DNA of 7,344 nt, from the NCBI GenBank assembly GCA_002346535.1, contig DDZZ01000038.1:1-7344 (forward strand). The letters are read 5' to 3'. The first letter of the stretch is position 1, and each line of letters starts with the position of its first letter. This document shows, piece by piece, positions 1 to 6,288 of this stretch. Origin of the DNA: Opitutales bacterium UBA2995 (GTDB taxonomy: Bacteria; Verrucomicrobiota; Verrucomicrobiia; Opitutales; UBA2995). The position numbers and the translations under genes are program-made. The notes below the pieces were generated by a model. That model did not search any database. It was not told the DNA's origin and worked only from the letters and a program-made list of their open reading frames with translations.

Positions 1-457
1 CAGCTTTTTTAGCAGCCTTTTTTGTGGCCTTTTTCCTGGCTGCTTTTTTAGCAGCCTTCTTTTTAGGAGCAGCTTTTTTAGCAGCCTTCTTTGCGGCCTT
101 TTTCCTGGCTGCTTTCTTTGGAGCGGGTGCGGCAGCAGGAGCCAGAGAGCCGGCTTCAATTTTCTTGGGCAAAGCCTCAACACTGAGCCGGAGTAATTCT
201 CCTACGCTCACTTTATGTTTTTTGGATGCTCTCAGTAGCTCTCTCTTAGCTTTTATCGATAAACGAACGGAAATCTGTTTGCTGGGTTTGGGTTCAATTT
301 TAACAGAGCCAAAATCAAATTCTTTTAGCGCGTGACGGATGACTTCACTTTTTGAGGCAGCGCCAGACCGTTTTTGAAGGGTTTCTATTTTGCCCAATAA
401 TTTTCCTCCGATATCGAAGGTCAATGGCGCCGTTGCGGATGATTTTTTAACTGCCAT
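1..457 (-). CDS. Putative nucleoid DNA-binding protein: tandem ribbon-helix-helix units plus histone H1-like Lys/Ala tail (C-terminus beyond window)
   Basis: The frame is open from an ATG at 457 to the window edge (152 codons, no stop), so the C-terminus is missing. Residues 11-48 read as strand (PLTFDIG), helix, turn, helix (SKSEVIRHALKEFD). Residues 60-97 repeat the pattern: strand (KQISVRLS), helix (IKAKRELLRASKK), helix (SVGELLRLSVEALP). This looks like two ribbon-helix-helix (CopG/Arc-type) units in one chain; the second is the clearer. From about residue 113 the chain is nearly all Lys and Ala with some Arg and Pro (KKAAKKAAP-type runs), like the C-terminal tail of histone H1 and bacterial H1-like proteins. 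Known ribbon-helix-helix proteins bind DNA as dimers through the strand; Lys/Ala tails bind DNA non-specifically. I infer a nucleoid-associated protein or regulator. The start is supported by AAAGAAAG upstream, a weak ribosome binding site. The gene lies 274 bases past the previous stop, so it probably has its own promoter. The Phe/Ala-rich frame on the opposite strand is a shadow of the tail. Confidence 0.8.
   Translation of the reverse strand, partial: MAVKKSSATAPLTFDIGGKLLGKIETLQKRSGAASKSEVIRHALKEFDFGSVKIEPKPSKQISVRLSIKAKRELLRASKKHKVSVGELLRLSVEALPKKIEAGSLAPAAAPAPKKAARKKAAKKAAKKAAPKKKAAKKAARKKATKKAAKKA
2..118 (-). repeat. Imperfect 69-base direct repeat encoding the Lys/Ala tail
   Basis: Bases 2-49 and 71-118 match at 45 of 48 positions, a period of 69 bases or 23 codons, so the duplication keeps the reading frame. 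A shorter copy of the same motif (gcttttttagcagccttct) also begins at 42. Each unit encodes Lys-Lys-Ala-Ala modules with one Arg. In-frame slippage or unequal recombination would lengthen or shorten the tail without breaking the gene, as is common for H1-like tails. Confidence 0.8.
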
Positions 458-731
458 GGTTTTGTATGTCTTTCTTTAGTTTTGTTGAGTTAATTGTTGT
501 CCTTGTAAACATAGAGTTTGCATTAAACAACCAGTTTTTGTCGCAATCTTAAAATAATTTTTCCTTCTTACTAGAATCTAATATTAAAAAGTTATTTAGC
601 GAATTAGAGACATGTGCAACCAAAATTCAACTACACCTTTCATTAAGGAAGAGAATCCCCTAGGTTGAACGGATTTGACTAGGAGTTTTTCTTATCAAAA
701 TCGGGCTTATTAGAGCGGTTATAAATATTTT
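458..731. other. Non-coding gap upstream of the tail-bearing DNA-binding protein gene
   Basis: This AT-rich 274-base stretch has no credible reading frame on either strand. It holds the 3' flank of the LolA-like gene and should contain the promoter and leader of the DNA-binding protein gene. Minus-strand candidates are weak: TTGTTT, 17 bases, then TACAAG (about 521-493), and TTGCAC, 17 bases, then AATAAC. Neither is close enough to the sigma-70 consensus to annotate. I see no RNA gene and no convincing terminator. Confidence 0.5.
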
Positions 732-1658
732 TTAGCGTACCAACTTGTAATCATATATCGGAATTTCGGGTACACTTTGTGGTATGAGCCCCCTGGATAA
801 GGGATTATCAGAAAAATTGCGGTTCACCGCTGCTTCCTTAATAACTAACCGTGTTTTATTTCGAGTTATTTCATCCAAGACATCTACTGTTTTAGGAAGC
901 CAGACACCATCAAGCTTTTTAAGATCAAGCAGACGCAAAGAACGAATCACGTCCTCTTCCGCGTTGACGTAATCGGCTCGCAACAGTGCATTGAAGTTTT
1001 CATCTAGGTATACAATTACGCCAAATAGGCCTAAAGGATTACCTGTCAGTTGACTTGGCGCCTTCATCAGAAACGCGTGAGCCACTCGGCTGCCTTTTTT
1101 GGTCACACCGATATATTCCCAATCAGGCCAAAAAACGAAAGGCATCATTAAATCGAAAGGATTGATAGTTACAGTCTCATCAATGGGCTGAAACCAATCC
1201 AATGCCTGGATTTTCGTCCATTCTCCCGACTGGGTCTGTCGCTTCATAACCGATGCATAGGGTCCGTTCTTCAAAAAAAACTGCCTCTCCTCCAATTCAG
1301 TATGCAGGTGAATCAATGAAATCGGACCTTCTTGGGAACTCGAACCCCATAAAGTACCCAGAACCTCCTGGCGTTTTCCTCTTCTGGGTATAAATTGAAT
1401 TGAGTATTTTAAGCTAAAGTCCCCGACCACCCACATTTGGCGGAATGTGGAGAGCATCTGCACTCCTTCCTCGTGGTCAATTGGCTTTAACAATTCGAGT
1501 CTTTTTCGGAAACTTTGGCCAGCTGTATCAAATACGCCCAGCATACAGAGCGACAAAGACAAGGGCAATAAAAGGCCGACGGGTTTCACTGGGAAATGGG
1601 GCCCCTCAATAGCCACCGGGTTGCAAGGATTTACATCAAGGGTTGGTCGTTTCTTCAA
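732..1658 (-). CDS. Secreted LolA-like protein (outer membrane lipoprotein-sorting type, PF17131-like)
   Basis: The mature part resembles the LolA-like family often annotated as outer membrane lipoprotein-sorting protein. Landmarks, counted from the TTG start (308 residues), are FDLMMPFVFWPDWEYIG at 168-184, a strand-rich VIVYLDENFNALLRADY at 214-230, LKKLDGVWLPKTVDVLDE at 246-263 and a late NFSDNPLS at 281-288. Family members form a half-barrel that holds lipid or lipoprotein acyl chains in the periplasm; that role is inferred here. A hydrophobic stretch at 26-44 (VGLLLPLSLSLCMLGVF) is the export signal; the lone Cys lacks a good lipobox. The start is uncertain. TTG at 1658 follows a perfect AGGAGG by only 3 bases and lies 13 bases after the secG stop. 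GTG at 1589 would give a textbook signal peptide beginning with Lys-Pro-Val-Gly, with a poorer GAGGGG 12 bases upstream (285 residues). The frame is open further upstream to an ATG at 1919, but that would overlap secG by about 250 bases and is rejected. Probably co-transcribed with secG. Confidence 0.78.
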   Translation of the reverse strand: MKKRPTLDVNPCNPVAIEGPHFPVKPVGLLLPLSLSLCMLGVFDTAGQSFRKRLELLKPIDHEEGVQMLSTFRQMWVVGDFSLKYSIQFIPRRGKRQEVLGTLWGSSSQEGPISLIHLHTELEERQFFLKNGPYASVMKRQTQSGEWTKIQALDWFQPIDETVTINPFDLMMPFVFWPDWEYIGVTKKGSRVAHAFLMKAPSQLTGNPLGLFGVIVYLDENFNALLRADYVNAEEDVIRSLRLLDLKKLDGVWLPKTVDVLDEITRNKTRLVIKEAAVNRNFSDNPLSRGLIPQSVPEIPIYDYKLVR

Positions 1659-1661
1659 CCG

Positions 1662-1667
1662 CCTCCT
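1662..1667 (-). promoter_or_regulatory. Shine-Dalgarno AGGAGG between secG and the LolA-like gene
   Basis: A perfect AGGAGG lies in the 13-base gap after the secG stop codon. The first in-frame initiation triplet after it is TTG, 3 bases away, which is closer than the usual 5-9. It is the main evidence for starting the LolA-like gene here rather than at the GTG 69 bases further on, and it suggests translation is coupled to secG. Confidence 0.55.
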
Positions 1668-1671
1668 GCGC

Positions 1672-2130
1672 CTAATCGGCAGCTTCTTCAGCAGTTGTTT
1701 CAGCTTCGACCGCATTCTCTTGCAAAGTAATGGAAAGCGCTTCGCCAGCTTCAACTGTATCATCGGCGGTATCAATGGCCCGCTGTAAGGCGCTTTCCGG
1801 GGTAACTCCCCGAGACGATTGGTCTGGTGCAGGTGCATCCACAACCTCGCCCAATAAACTTTCACCGGAATCAGCTTCGGCATCTTTGTTGGATGCAATA
1901 TTCCCCAAGTACAGGGCAAAGGTTAGAATAAAAAATCCGATGACTGCATAGATGGTGATTTTCGTAAGCATTGACCCGGTTTCCGCCCCAAAAGCCGCTT
2001 CCATGGAACCGCCACCCAGAGCAGCACCCAGGCCACCATCCCCTTTAGGTTTTTGAACCATCACCACCAAAAGTGTGAAAAGACAAAGGAGGATCAGAAC
2101 GAAGCTGAATAAGGCGATCAGTATAGTCAT
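1672..2130 (-). CDS. secG: Preprotein translocase subunit SecG with long acidic tail
   Basis: SecG is the small, non-essential partner of SecYE in the inner-membrane protein export channel and aids SecA-driven translocation. The first 79 of 152 residues have the family layout. Membrane helix one is about residues 3-25 (ILIALFSFVLILLCLFTLLV). It is followed by the conserved loop VMVQKPKGDGGLGAALGGGS with its Gln and Gly-rich segment, then helix two at about 56-78 (TKITIYAVIGFFILTFALYL). Most SecG proteins stop near 75-110 residues. This one carries about 73 more, rich in Asp, Glu, Ala and Ser/Thr, with no hydrophobic stretch and probably disordered. The ATG has an AAGAAG-type ribosome binding site about 6 bases upstream. 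The gene follows parB after 77 bases and precedes the LolA-like gene by 13, so an export-channel subunit sits beside an exported envelope protein. Identity is secure; the tail's role is unknown. Confidence 0.92.
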   Translation of the reverse strand: MTILIALFSFVLILLCLFTLLVVMVQKPKGDGGLGAALGGGSMEAAFGAETGSMLTKITIYAVIGFFILTFALYLGNIASNKDAEADSGESLLGEVVDAPAPDQSSRGVTPESALQRAIDTADDTVEAGEALSITLQENAVEAETTAEEAAD

Positions 2131-2165
2131 GGGAAACTTCTTTCGAAAAAACGGGCTAATTTGCT

Positions 2166-2183
2166 CACCGAGTAAACTCAGTG
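2166..2183 (-). other. Small hairpin between parB and secG
   Basis: Read on the minus strand, CACTGAG, a TTTA loop and CTCGGTG form a 7-bp stem with one G-U pair. The nearest T-run (six Ts at 2151-2146) is about 15 bases further on, too far for a classic intrinsic terminator. It could be an RNA processing or partial attenuation site, or chance. Confidence 0.25.
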
Positions 2184-2207
2184 CAAGTCAAAAGCTTCTG
2201 CATGCGG

Positions 2208-3146
2208 TCATGACTCAATACTCATTTCTTCCAAGATACGTGACAAGTCGTCGTTGCCAAAATATTCAATCACAATGCGGCCTTTTTTTGGAGCATGTTT
2301 TATAGAGGCACGGGTTTTGAAACGTTTGGAAATCTTGTCTTCCAGATCCTTCAAGGCTGCTTGTTCTTTAGAGGATCTCGATGCTCCCTTGCCAGGCGCT
2401 TGCCCGGGAGAATCTTTAAGACGCCGGGCTAGGTGTTCGGTTTCCCGTACGCTGGAACCATCTTCAACCACTCGTCTGGCCAGCATAGTCCGTTGAGCAG
2501 CTTCCTCGATTCCCAAAAGTACTTTTGCATGACCGGTCGAGAGATGACCCTTGCGCAAAAATCCCTGAATTTCTTTCTCAAGTTGAAGTAACCTCAGTGC
2601 ATTGGCAATGGTCGCGCGTCCTTTGCCGACGCGTTCACCGACCTGCTCCTGGGTTAAATCAAAATCGCGCAAAAGACTCGCAAAACCCAATGCTTCTTCG
2701 ATCGGATTAAGTCCTTCGCGCTGAAGGTTTTCAATTAAACTTAAGGTGGCGGAAGATGCATCGCTGGCTTCGACGATACGGACGGGAATCGTTTTCAGCT
2801 TCAACTGTTTGCAAGCACGCCATCGTCTTTCTCCTGCAATCAACTGGTAGTTTTTCCCCGACTTACGGACTACGACCGGCTGTAGCAGACCCTCAGAACG
2901 AATGCTGTCAGCAAGTTCCTGCAATTGTGCCTCAACAAAATCCCGGCGCGGTTGAAACGGATTCGGCTCGATAGAACCAATGGGAAGATCCGTGAATCCA
3001 TTTGCGGTGCCAGTTCCCTCGGTTGAAGCAGGAGTTTTTTTAGCAACAGTTTTCTTGGCAGTATTTGTATAAGTATCCGATTTTGAAATACCACCTGATA
3101 TCAAGCTTCCGAGACCACGCCCCAATCCTGTTTTACGCTTTGCCAT
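2208..3146 (-). CDS. parB: Chromosome partitioning protein ParB (Spo0J family)
   Basis: ParB is a CTP-dependent DNA clamp that loads at parS sites, spreads along DNA, and with ParA and SMC segregates the chromosome origin. This 312-residue protein has every family part. The N-terminal GLGRGLGSLI (7-16) is the segment that stimulates the ParA ATPase in relatives. The CTP-binding domain spans about 51-145, with GERRWRA at 105-111 and ENLQREGLNPIEEA at 139-152. The helix-turn-helix lies at 163-190 (LTQEQVGERVGKGRATIANA) and is followed by LSTGHAKVLLG at 202-212. A C-terminal dimerisation segment, GRIVIEYFGNDDLSRILEEM, lies at 289-308. A Lys/Thr-rich linker of about 30 residues joins the ParA-contact tip to the core. 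The start is fixed by the family N-terminus, although no Shine-Dalgarno is visible. It lies 10 bases after the LysM gene, which implies co-transcription. No parA and no parS-like palindrome occur in the window, so the partner must be elsewhere. Confidence 0.96.
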   Translation of the reverse strand: MAKRKTGLGRGLGSLISGGISKSDTYTNTAKKTVAKKTPASTEGTGTANGFTDLPIGSIEPNPFQPRRDFVEAQLQELADSIRSEGLLQPVVVRKSGKNYQLIAGERRWRACKQLKLKTIPVRIVEASDASSATLSLIENLQREGLNPIEEALGFASLLRDFDLTQEQVGERVGKGRATIANALRLLQLEKEIQGFLRKGHLSTGHAKVLLGIEEAAQRTMLARRVVEDGSSVRETEHLARRLKDSPGQAPGKGASRSSKEQAALKDLEDKISKRFKTRASIKHAPKKGRIVIEYFGNDDLSRILEEMSIES

Positions 3147-3156
3147 GAATGATCAA

Positions 3157-3774
3157 TTAAGGATTGTCGATAGGGATAAAGAGTTCTTCTCCAACCTGAA
3201 GGCGGTCGGGATCCGCAATTTTGTTGGCGTGAATGATATAGGTAATCGTAGAACCTGCACCACTGGCAATACTCGATAAATTGTCTCCGGACTTCACAAC
3301 GTAGAAAATCCCGGATTTTGGATAATCATCATTGAATTTTGTTACAATCGGGGTTCCATCCGCGCTTCCCCCGGCAACTGCTGATTGTAAAGACTTTTCG
3401 GTTTCTTTAGCCAGGACACGGATCTGCTTGCTGATTTGTTCGAGCAATTCTTCCTTTTGCGACTTGTTTAAACGATTGAATTCGCTTCTTAAGGAGGCTA
3501 ATTCCAGGCGGAATACCGCATCGCTCACACTGGAAGCAGATTGAGTTTCCACTTTATTGAGCCGCTTGGTGAGAGCCTCGTTTTCACGGAGCAACCGTTC
3601 GACCTCAAAACGCATTTCACCTAATTGCTCTTTGAGCAAAGCCACATCCTGAGACAGATTGGCTGTTGTGGAGCCTACGACCATTCGAGTTGGCTTCGAG
3701 TAGCCCTGGCCAAAGGACTGGGAAGCGGTACATAAAACTATGAAAACAACTACGCCTATGAATTTTCTTTTCAT
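3157..3774 (-). CDS. Secreted coiled-coil protein with C-terminal LysM peptidoglycan-binding domain
   Basis: The 205-residue product starts with a clear signal peptide: basic MKRK, hydrophobic FIGVVVFIVLC, and likely cleavage after SQSFG, leaving Gln-Gly. There is no proper lipobox around the single Cys. Two charged heptad-like helices follow, at about 40-78 (VALLKEQLGEMRFEVERLL) and 88-130, and probably form a coiled coil. The C-terminus (157-201) is a LysM domain: FYVVKSGDNLSSIAS at the front, ITYIIHANKI in the middle, and LQVGEELFIPI at the end. LysM domains bind peptidoglycan glycan chains, so the protein is probably periplasmic and held to the cell wall as an oligomer; no catalytic domain is present. 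The ATG at 3774 is preferred, with GGGA about 8 bases upstream. The frame is open upstream to a TTG at 3807, but that would put 11 non-signal residues before the signal peptide. It lies 39 bases after fmt and 10 before parB. The exact function is unknown. Confidence 0.88.
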   Translation of the reverse strand: MKRKFIGVVVFIVLCTASQSFGQGYSKPTRMVVGSTTANLSQDVALLKEQLGEMRFEVERLLRENEALTKRLNKVETQSASSVSDAVFRLELASLRSEFNRLNKSQKEELLEQISKQIRVLAKETEKSLQSAVAGGSADGTPIVTKFNDDYPKSGIFYVVKSGDNLSSIASGAGSTITYIIHANKIADPDRLQVGEELFIPIDNP

Positions 3775-3813
3775 GGTATTATTCCCGAAAAAGGACTGAA
3801 CAAACAATTCATA

Positions 3814-4839
3814 CTATGATTTCTGGTAAAGTTGAAAGACTCTTTTATGGGAAACTGGTTTCATTGAAACCAGACCGTGCATTTCCTGGGATATGAACTG
3901 TTGTCCGACTTCGATAGGAAAGCCCCGCAAAAACTCCCCTACGCCCAGCAATCGCCCCCCTGGTTTTTGAAACTGCGTTATGTGGAATGTGCCCTCCTCT
4001 GTGGCCACGGATACGATTTGATTATCCGCTTGCACAATGGTACCTGGCGCAGAATTGGCGTTTTCCGGCGACCAGCCGGCCATGCCAACTTTCAGCCTGG
4101 TCTTTCCAATTACGACTGTGCAACCAGGCCAGGGAAACAGCCCCCTGACTCGCTCGGCCAACTCTCGCGCTGGTTTTGAAAAATCAAGCTGCCCATCTTG
4201 TTTAACCAGCAATCGGCAATAAGTTGCCTTGGATTCCTCCTGTGAAGTTTCGTTGATCGTGCCAGCGATAATCGAAGGTAAGTTTCTTGAGAGAATTTCC
4301 GGACCGGCTTGCCCCAATTTCGCCCGATAGGACCCACCTGTTTCATTCTCATCAATATCCACAACCTGTTGGTCACATATCGGCCCGGCATCCATCTTCA
4401 GCACGAGCTTCATAAGGGTGACGCCGCTCATAGACATACCACTGGCTACAGCGGTCTCAATCGGAGACGCTCCTCTCAATTCCGGCAACAAGGAGGTATG
4501 GATATTGAAAATTCCGAAGGCAGGGATATCGAGCACGGGTTGAGGCAACAGGTGACCATAGGCCATGACAACAATGACGCCAGATTTCAAATCCGCCAGT
4601 TTTTGTATAGCGTGATCATCAAACTTTTCCGGTTGGAATACCGGGACCTCATGCTCCATTGCCCATTGTTTGATGGAATTGGGCTGTATCTTTTTCCCTC
4701 GGCCGCGTGCCCGGTCCGGCTGGGTGTACAGTCCAACCAGCTTTACTGAATCGGACTCGGCAGCCAGGAAATTTAAAACCGGGACAGCAATCTCATCCGA
4801 ACCCATGAATACGAACCGTGCTTGGGAAGGGGATGGCAT
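3814..4839 (-). CDS. fmt: Methionyl-tRNA formyltransferase
   Basis: The enzyme transfers a formyl group from 10-formyltetrahydrofolate to methionyl-initiator tRNA in the cytoplasm. The N-terminal Rossmann-type domain begins RFVFMGSDEIAVPVLNFL (8-25). It has the diagnostic PDRARGRGKKIQP (41-53). The catalytic set is present: Asn112 and His114 in FNIHTSLLPELRG, and Asp150 in MDAGPI, matching Asn, His and Asp of the family. The C-terminal tRNA-binding domain starts near 215 (QDGQLDFSKPARELAERV, FPWPGC) and runs to about 315 (FLRGFPIEVGQQF). Length is 341 against about 315 for the E. coli enzyme, mostly from a short basic tail. One family-conserved Gly-Asp after the active-site loop is Gly-Met here (SGMSMSGV), a mild divergence. 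No Shine-Dalgarno is visible before the ATG, but the family N-terminus fits this start. No peptide deformylase gene is adjacent, though fmt often sits beside one. It lies 57 bases after der, across a hairpin. Confidence 0.95.
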   Translation of the reverse strand: MPSPSQARFVFMGSDEIAVPVLNFLAAESDSVKLVGLYTQPDRARGRGKKIQPNSIKQWAMEHEVPVFQPEKFDDHAIQKLADLKSGVIVVMAYGHLLPQPVLDIPAFGIFNIHTSLLPELRGASPIETAVASGMSMSGVTLMKLVLKMDAGPICDQQVVDIDENETGGSYRAKLGQAGPEILSRNLPSIIAGTINETSQEESKATYCRLLVKQDGQLDFSKPARELAERVRGLFPWPGCTVVIGKTRLKVGMAGWSPENANSAPGTIVQADNQIVSVATEEGTFHITQFQKPGGRLLGVGEFLRGFPIEVGQQFISQEMHGLVSMKPVSHKRVFQLYQKS

Positions 4840-4865
4840 AAATGAAGTCAGAGTTTGAAGATTCT

Positions 4866-4896
4866 AAATAAAATTCGCATCCATAGTTTGGATACG
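4866..4896 (-). terminator. Possible weak intrinsic terminator or attenuator between der and fmt
   Basis: Directly after the der stop, the minus strand reads CGTATCCA, a 5-base AACTA loop, then TGGATGCG. This is an 8-bp stem with one G-U pair, followed after two bases by TTTTATTT. The position and T-rich tail fit a terminator, but the stem is short and only half G+C, so read-through into fmt is likely. Confidence 0.42.
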
Positions 4897-6288
4897 CTAA
4901 GAAAATTGCTTAAGGGGCTTCTTCCCTTCTAAATCAAAAAGGAGCGGGCATCCGTCGAGGTTAAACTCTTTCAATAGGCGGCCTTGCAAATACCGGCGAT
5001 AAGAATCGTCTAACCGACCGGCTTGGTTGCAGAACAGTTTGAATTTGACGGGCCTTGAGGAGACCTGGACAGCGTAATATATTTTAAACCGGATTTTTTT
5101 AATGAGCCTGGGTGGGTTTTGTTGCAGGAATCGTTTCATTGCCTGATTCAATCTTCCTGTAGAAACCTGGGTATACAAACGTTCATAAATCTTTGTGGAT
5201 TTGGTCAGAATATCGTCCACATTCATGGCTGTCAAAGCGGAAACAAAAAGAACGGGGGCGTTCGGTAGGAAAAAAATTTCTTTGCGAACCGATTCTTCAA
5301 ACTTTTTTTGAAAATCCTCCAGGTCCTTGTATCCCGGCAAACGGTATTCGTCAAAAGTTTCAACGGCTAAATCCCACTTATTCACAAGGACCACAATTCC
5401 TTTACCTTTATTCAGAATATGTCCGGCAATAATTTTGTCTTGCTTGGTAACCCCCTCCAGGGCGTCAAGTACCAGAAAAACCACATCGCTTCGTGCAATG
5501 GTATCCTCAACACGCAAGGCTGAAAAATACTCGATCGGATCCACAACTTTTGTCTTTCGCCTCAGTCCGGCAGTGTCGATCAGGCTGAACTCAAGCAAAT
5601 CTCCCGATCTGGTTTCAAATTCCAAATCCTGGCTGACTGCATCCCGTGTGGTTCCAGCAATTTCACTCACGATCATCCGCTCCTCCTGAAGCAGTGAGTT
5701 ACAAATGGAAGATTTTCCAACATTAGGACGTCCAACAAAGGATATTCGAATCCTGGAAGATTTTTCTGTATCCGTTTCTTCGCCCGCTCCCAGGTTTTCT
5801 TCTATAAAAGCTCTTAACTCCTTGATTCCCCGTCGGTGTTCGGCGGATGTGAACAAGACTCCCTTCAGACCGAGTCTGGCAAATTCGTGAATCTTGTAGT
5901 CATGCTCAGATGCATCGATTTTATTGACGACAACCCAAGCAGGCTTGCCACTCGATCGCAATTGTTCGGCCACGATTTCGTCCAGAGGCGTGAGACCTTC
6001 AAGTCCATCAGTGATAAAAAGCACCAAGTCGGCAGCCTGAATGGCGAATTCGACCTGTTGTTCCATTGCAGACTGGATTAGCTCAGGGGTCATTTCAGCT
6101 TTAAGGCCGATGCCACCGGTATCCATCAAAGAGTGACCTGAATCCAGATCATAGGAAACGACATCGCGCGTGACGCCGGGTTGATCGTGTACAATCGATA
6201 TCCGGCGGCCAACCAAAGCATTGAACAGCCGACTCTTTCCCACATTTGGTCGGCCCACCAAAGCCACACTTTTCTGCGCGAATTCCAT
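4897..6288 (-). CDS. der: Ribosome-associated double GTPase Der (EngA)
   Basis: Der is the bacterial GTPase with two consecutive G domains that acts in 50S ribosomal subunit assembly and is usually essential. Both domains are intact. Domain one has GRPNVGKS at 12-19, the switch-I region PGVTRD at 37-42, DTGG at 56-59 and NKID at 122-125. Domain two has GRPNVGKSS at 186-194, AGTTRD at 211-216, DTAG at 238-241 and NKWD at 303-306. A C-terminal KH-like domain follows from about 355, with FLQQNPPRLIKKIRFKIYYA near 387-406 and a late GCPLLFDLEGKK. Length (463) is normal for the family. The ATG at 6288 gives the standard short lead into VALVGRPNVGKS, with GAGG 11 bases upstream. The 122 bases between the aminotransferase remnant and this start (6289-6410) must hold the der promoter if der leads the unit. 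One candidate, TAATTTTG at 6366-6359, is too weak to annotate. Confidence 0.97.
   Translation of the reverse strand: MEFAQKSVALVGRPNVGKSRLFNALVGRRISIVHDQPGVTRDVVSYDLDSGHSLMDTGGIGLKAEMTPELIQSAMEQQVEFAIQAADLVLFITDGLEGLTPLDEIVAEQLRSSGKPAWVVVNKIDASEHDYKIHEFARLGLKGVLFTSAEHRRGIKELRAFIEENLGAGEETDTEKSSRIRISFVGRPNVGKSSICNSLLQEERMIVSEIAGTTRDAVSQDLEFETRSGDLLEFSLIDTAGLRRKTKVVDPIEYFSALRVEDTIARSDVVFLVLDALEGVTKQDKIIAGHILNKGKGIVVLVNKWDLAVETFDEYRLPGYKDLEDFQKKFEESVRKEIFFLPNAPVLFVSALTAMNVDDILTKSTKIYERLYTQVSTGRLNQAMKRFLQQNPPRLIKKIRFKIYYAVQVSSRPVKFKLFCNQAGRLDDSYRRYLQGRLLKEFNLDGCPLLFDLEGKKPLKQFS

Noticed and set aside
24..335. Plus-strand open frame encoding a Phe/Ala/Leu-rich protein that looks membrane-like
   Set aside because: It is the reverse complement of the Lys/Ala-rich tail; AAA/AAG Lys and GCT/GCC Ala codons read backwards as Phe, Leu and Ala.
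657..693. Terminator-like CCCCTAG/CTAGGAG followed by TTTTTCTT on the plus strand
   Set aside because: The stem has a C-A mismatch and a 15-base loop, and no plus-strand gene precedes it. On the minus strand the stem pairs better but has no T-run after it.
1659..1919. Upstream extension of the LolA-like frame to an ATG at 1919
   Set aside because: Nearly all of it overlaps secG in another frame, the encoded residues are basic and low-quality, and it would bury the signal peptide about 110 residues in.
2208..3146. Search for a parS site near parB
   Set aside because: No near match to the TGTTTCACGTGAAACA palindrome was seen inside or beside parB or elsewhere in the window. A half-match at about 1583-1590 (GGTTTCAC) lacks its partner.
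3775..3807. TTG start for the LysM gene giving an 11-residue longer protein
   Set aside because: It has no ribosome binding site and places extra residues before a complete signal peptide starting at the ATG 3774.
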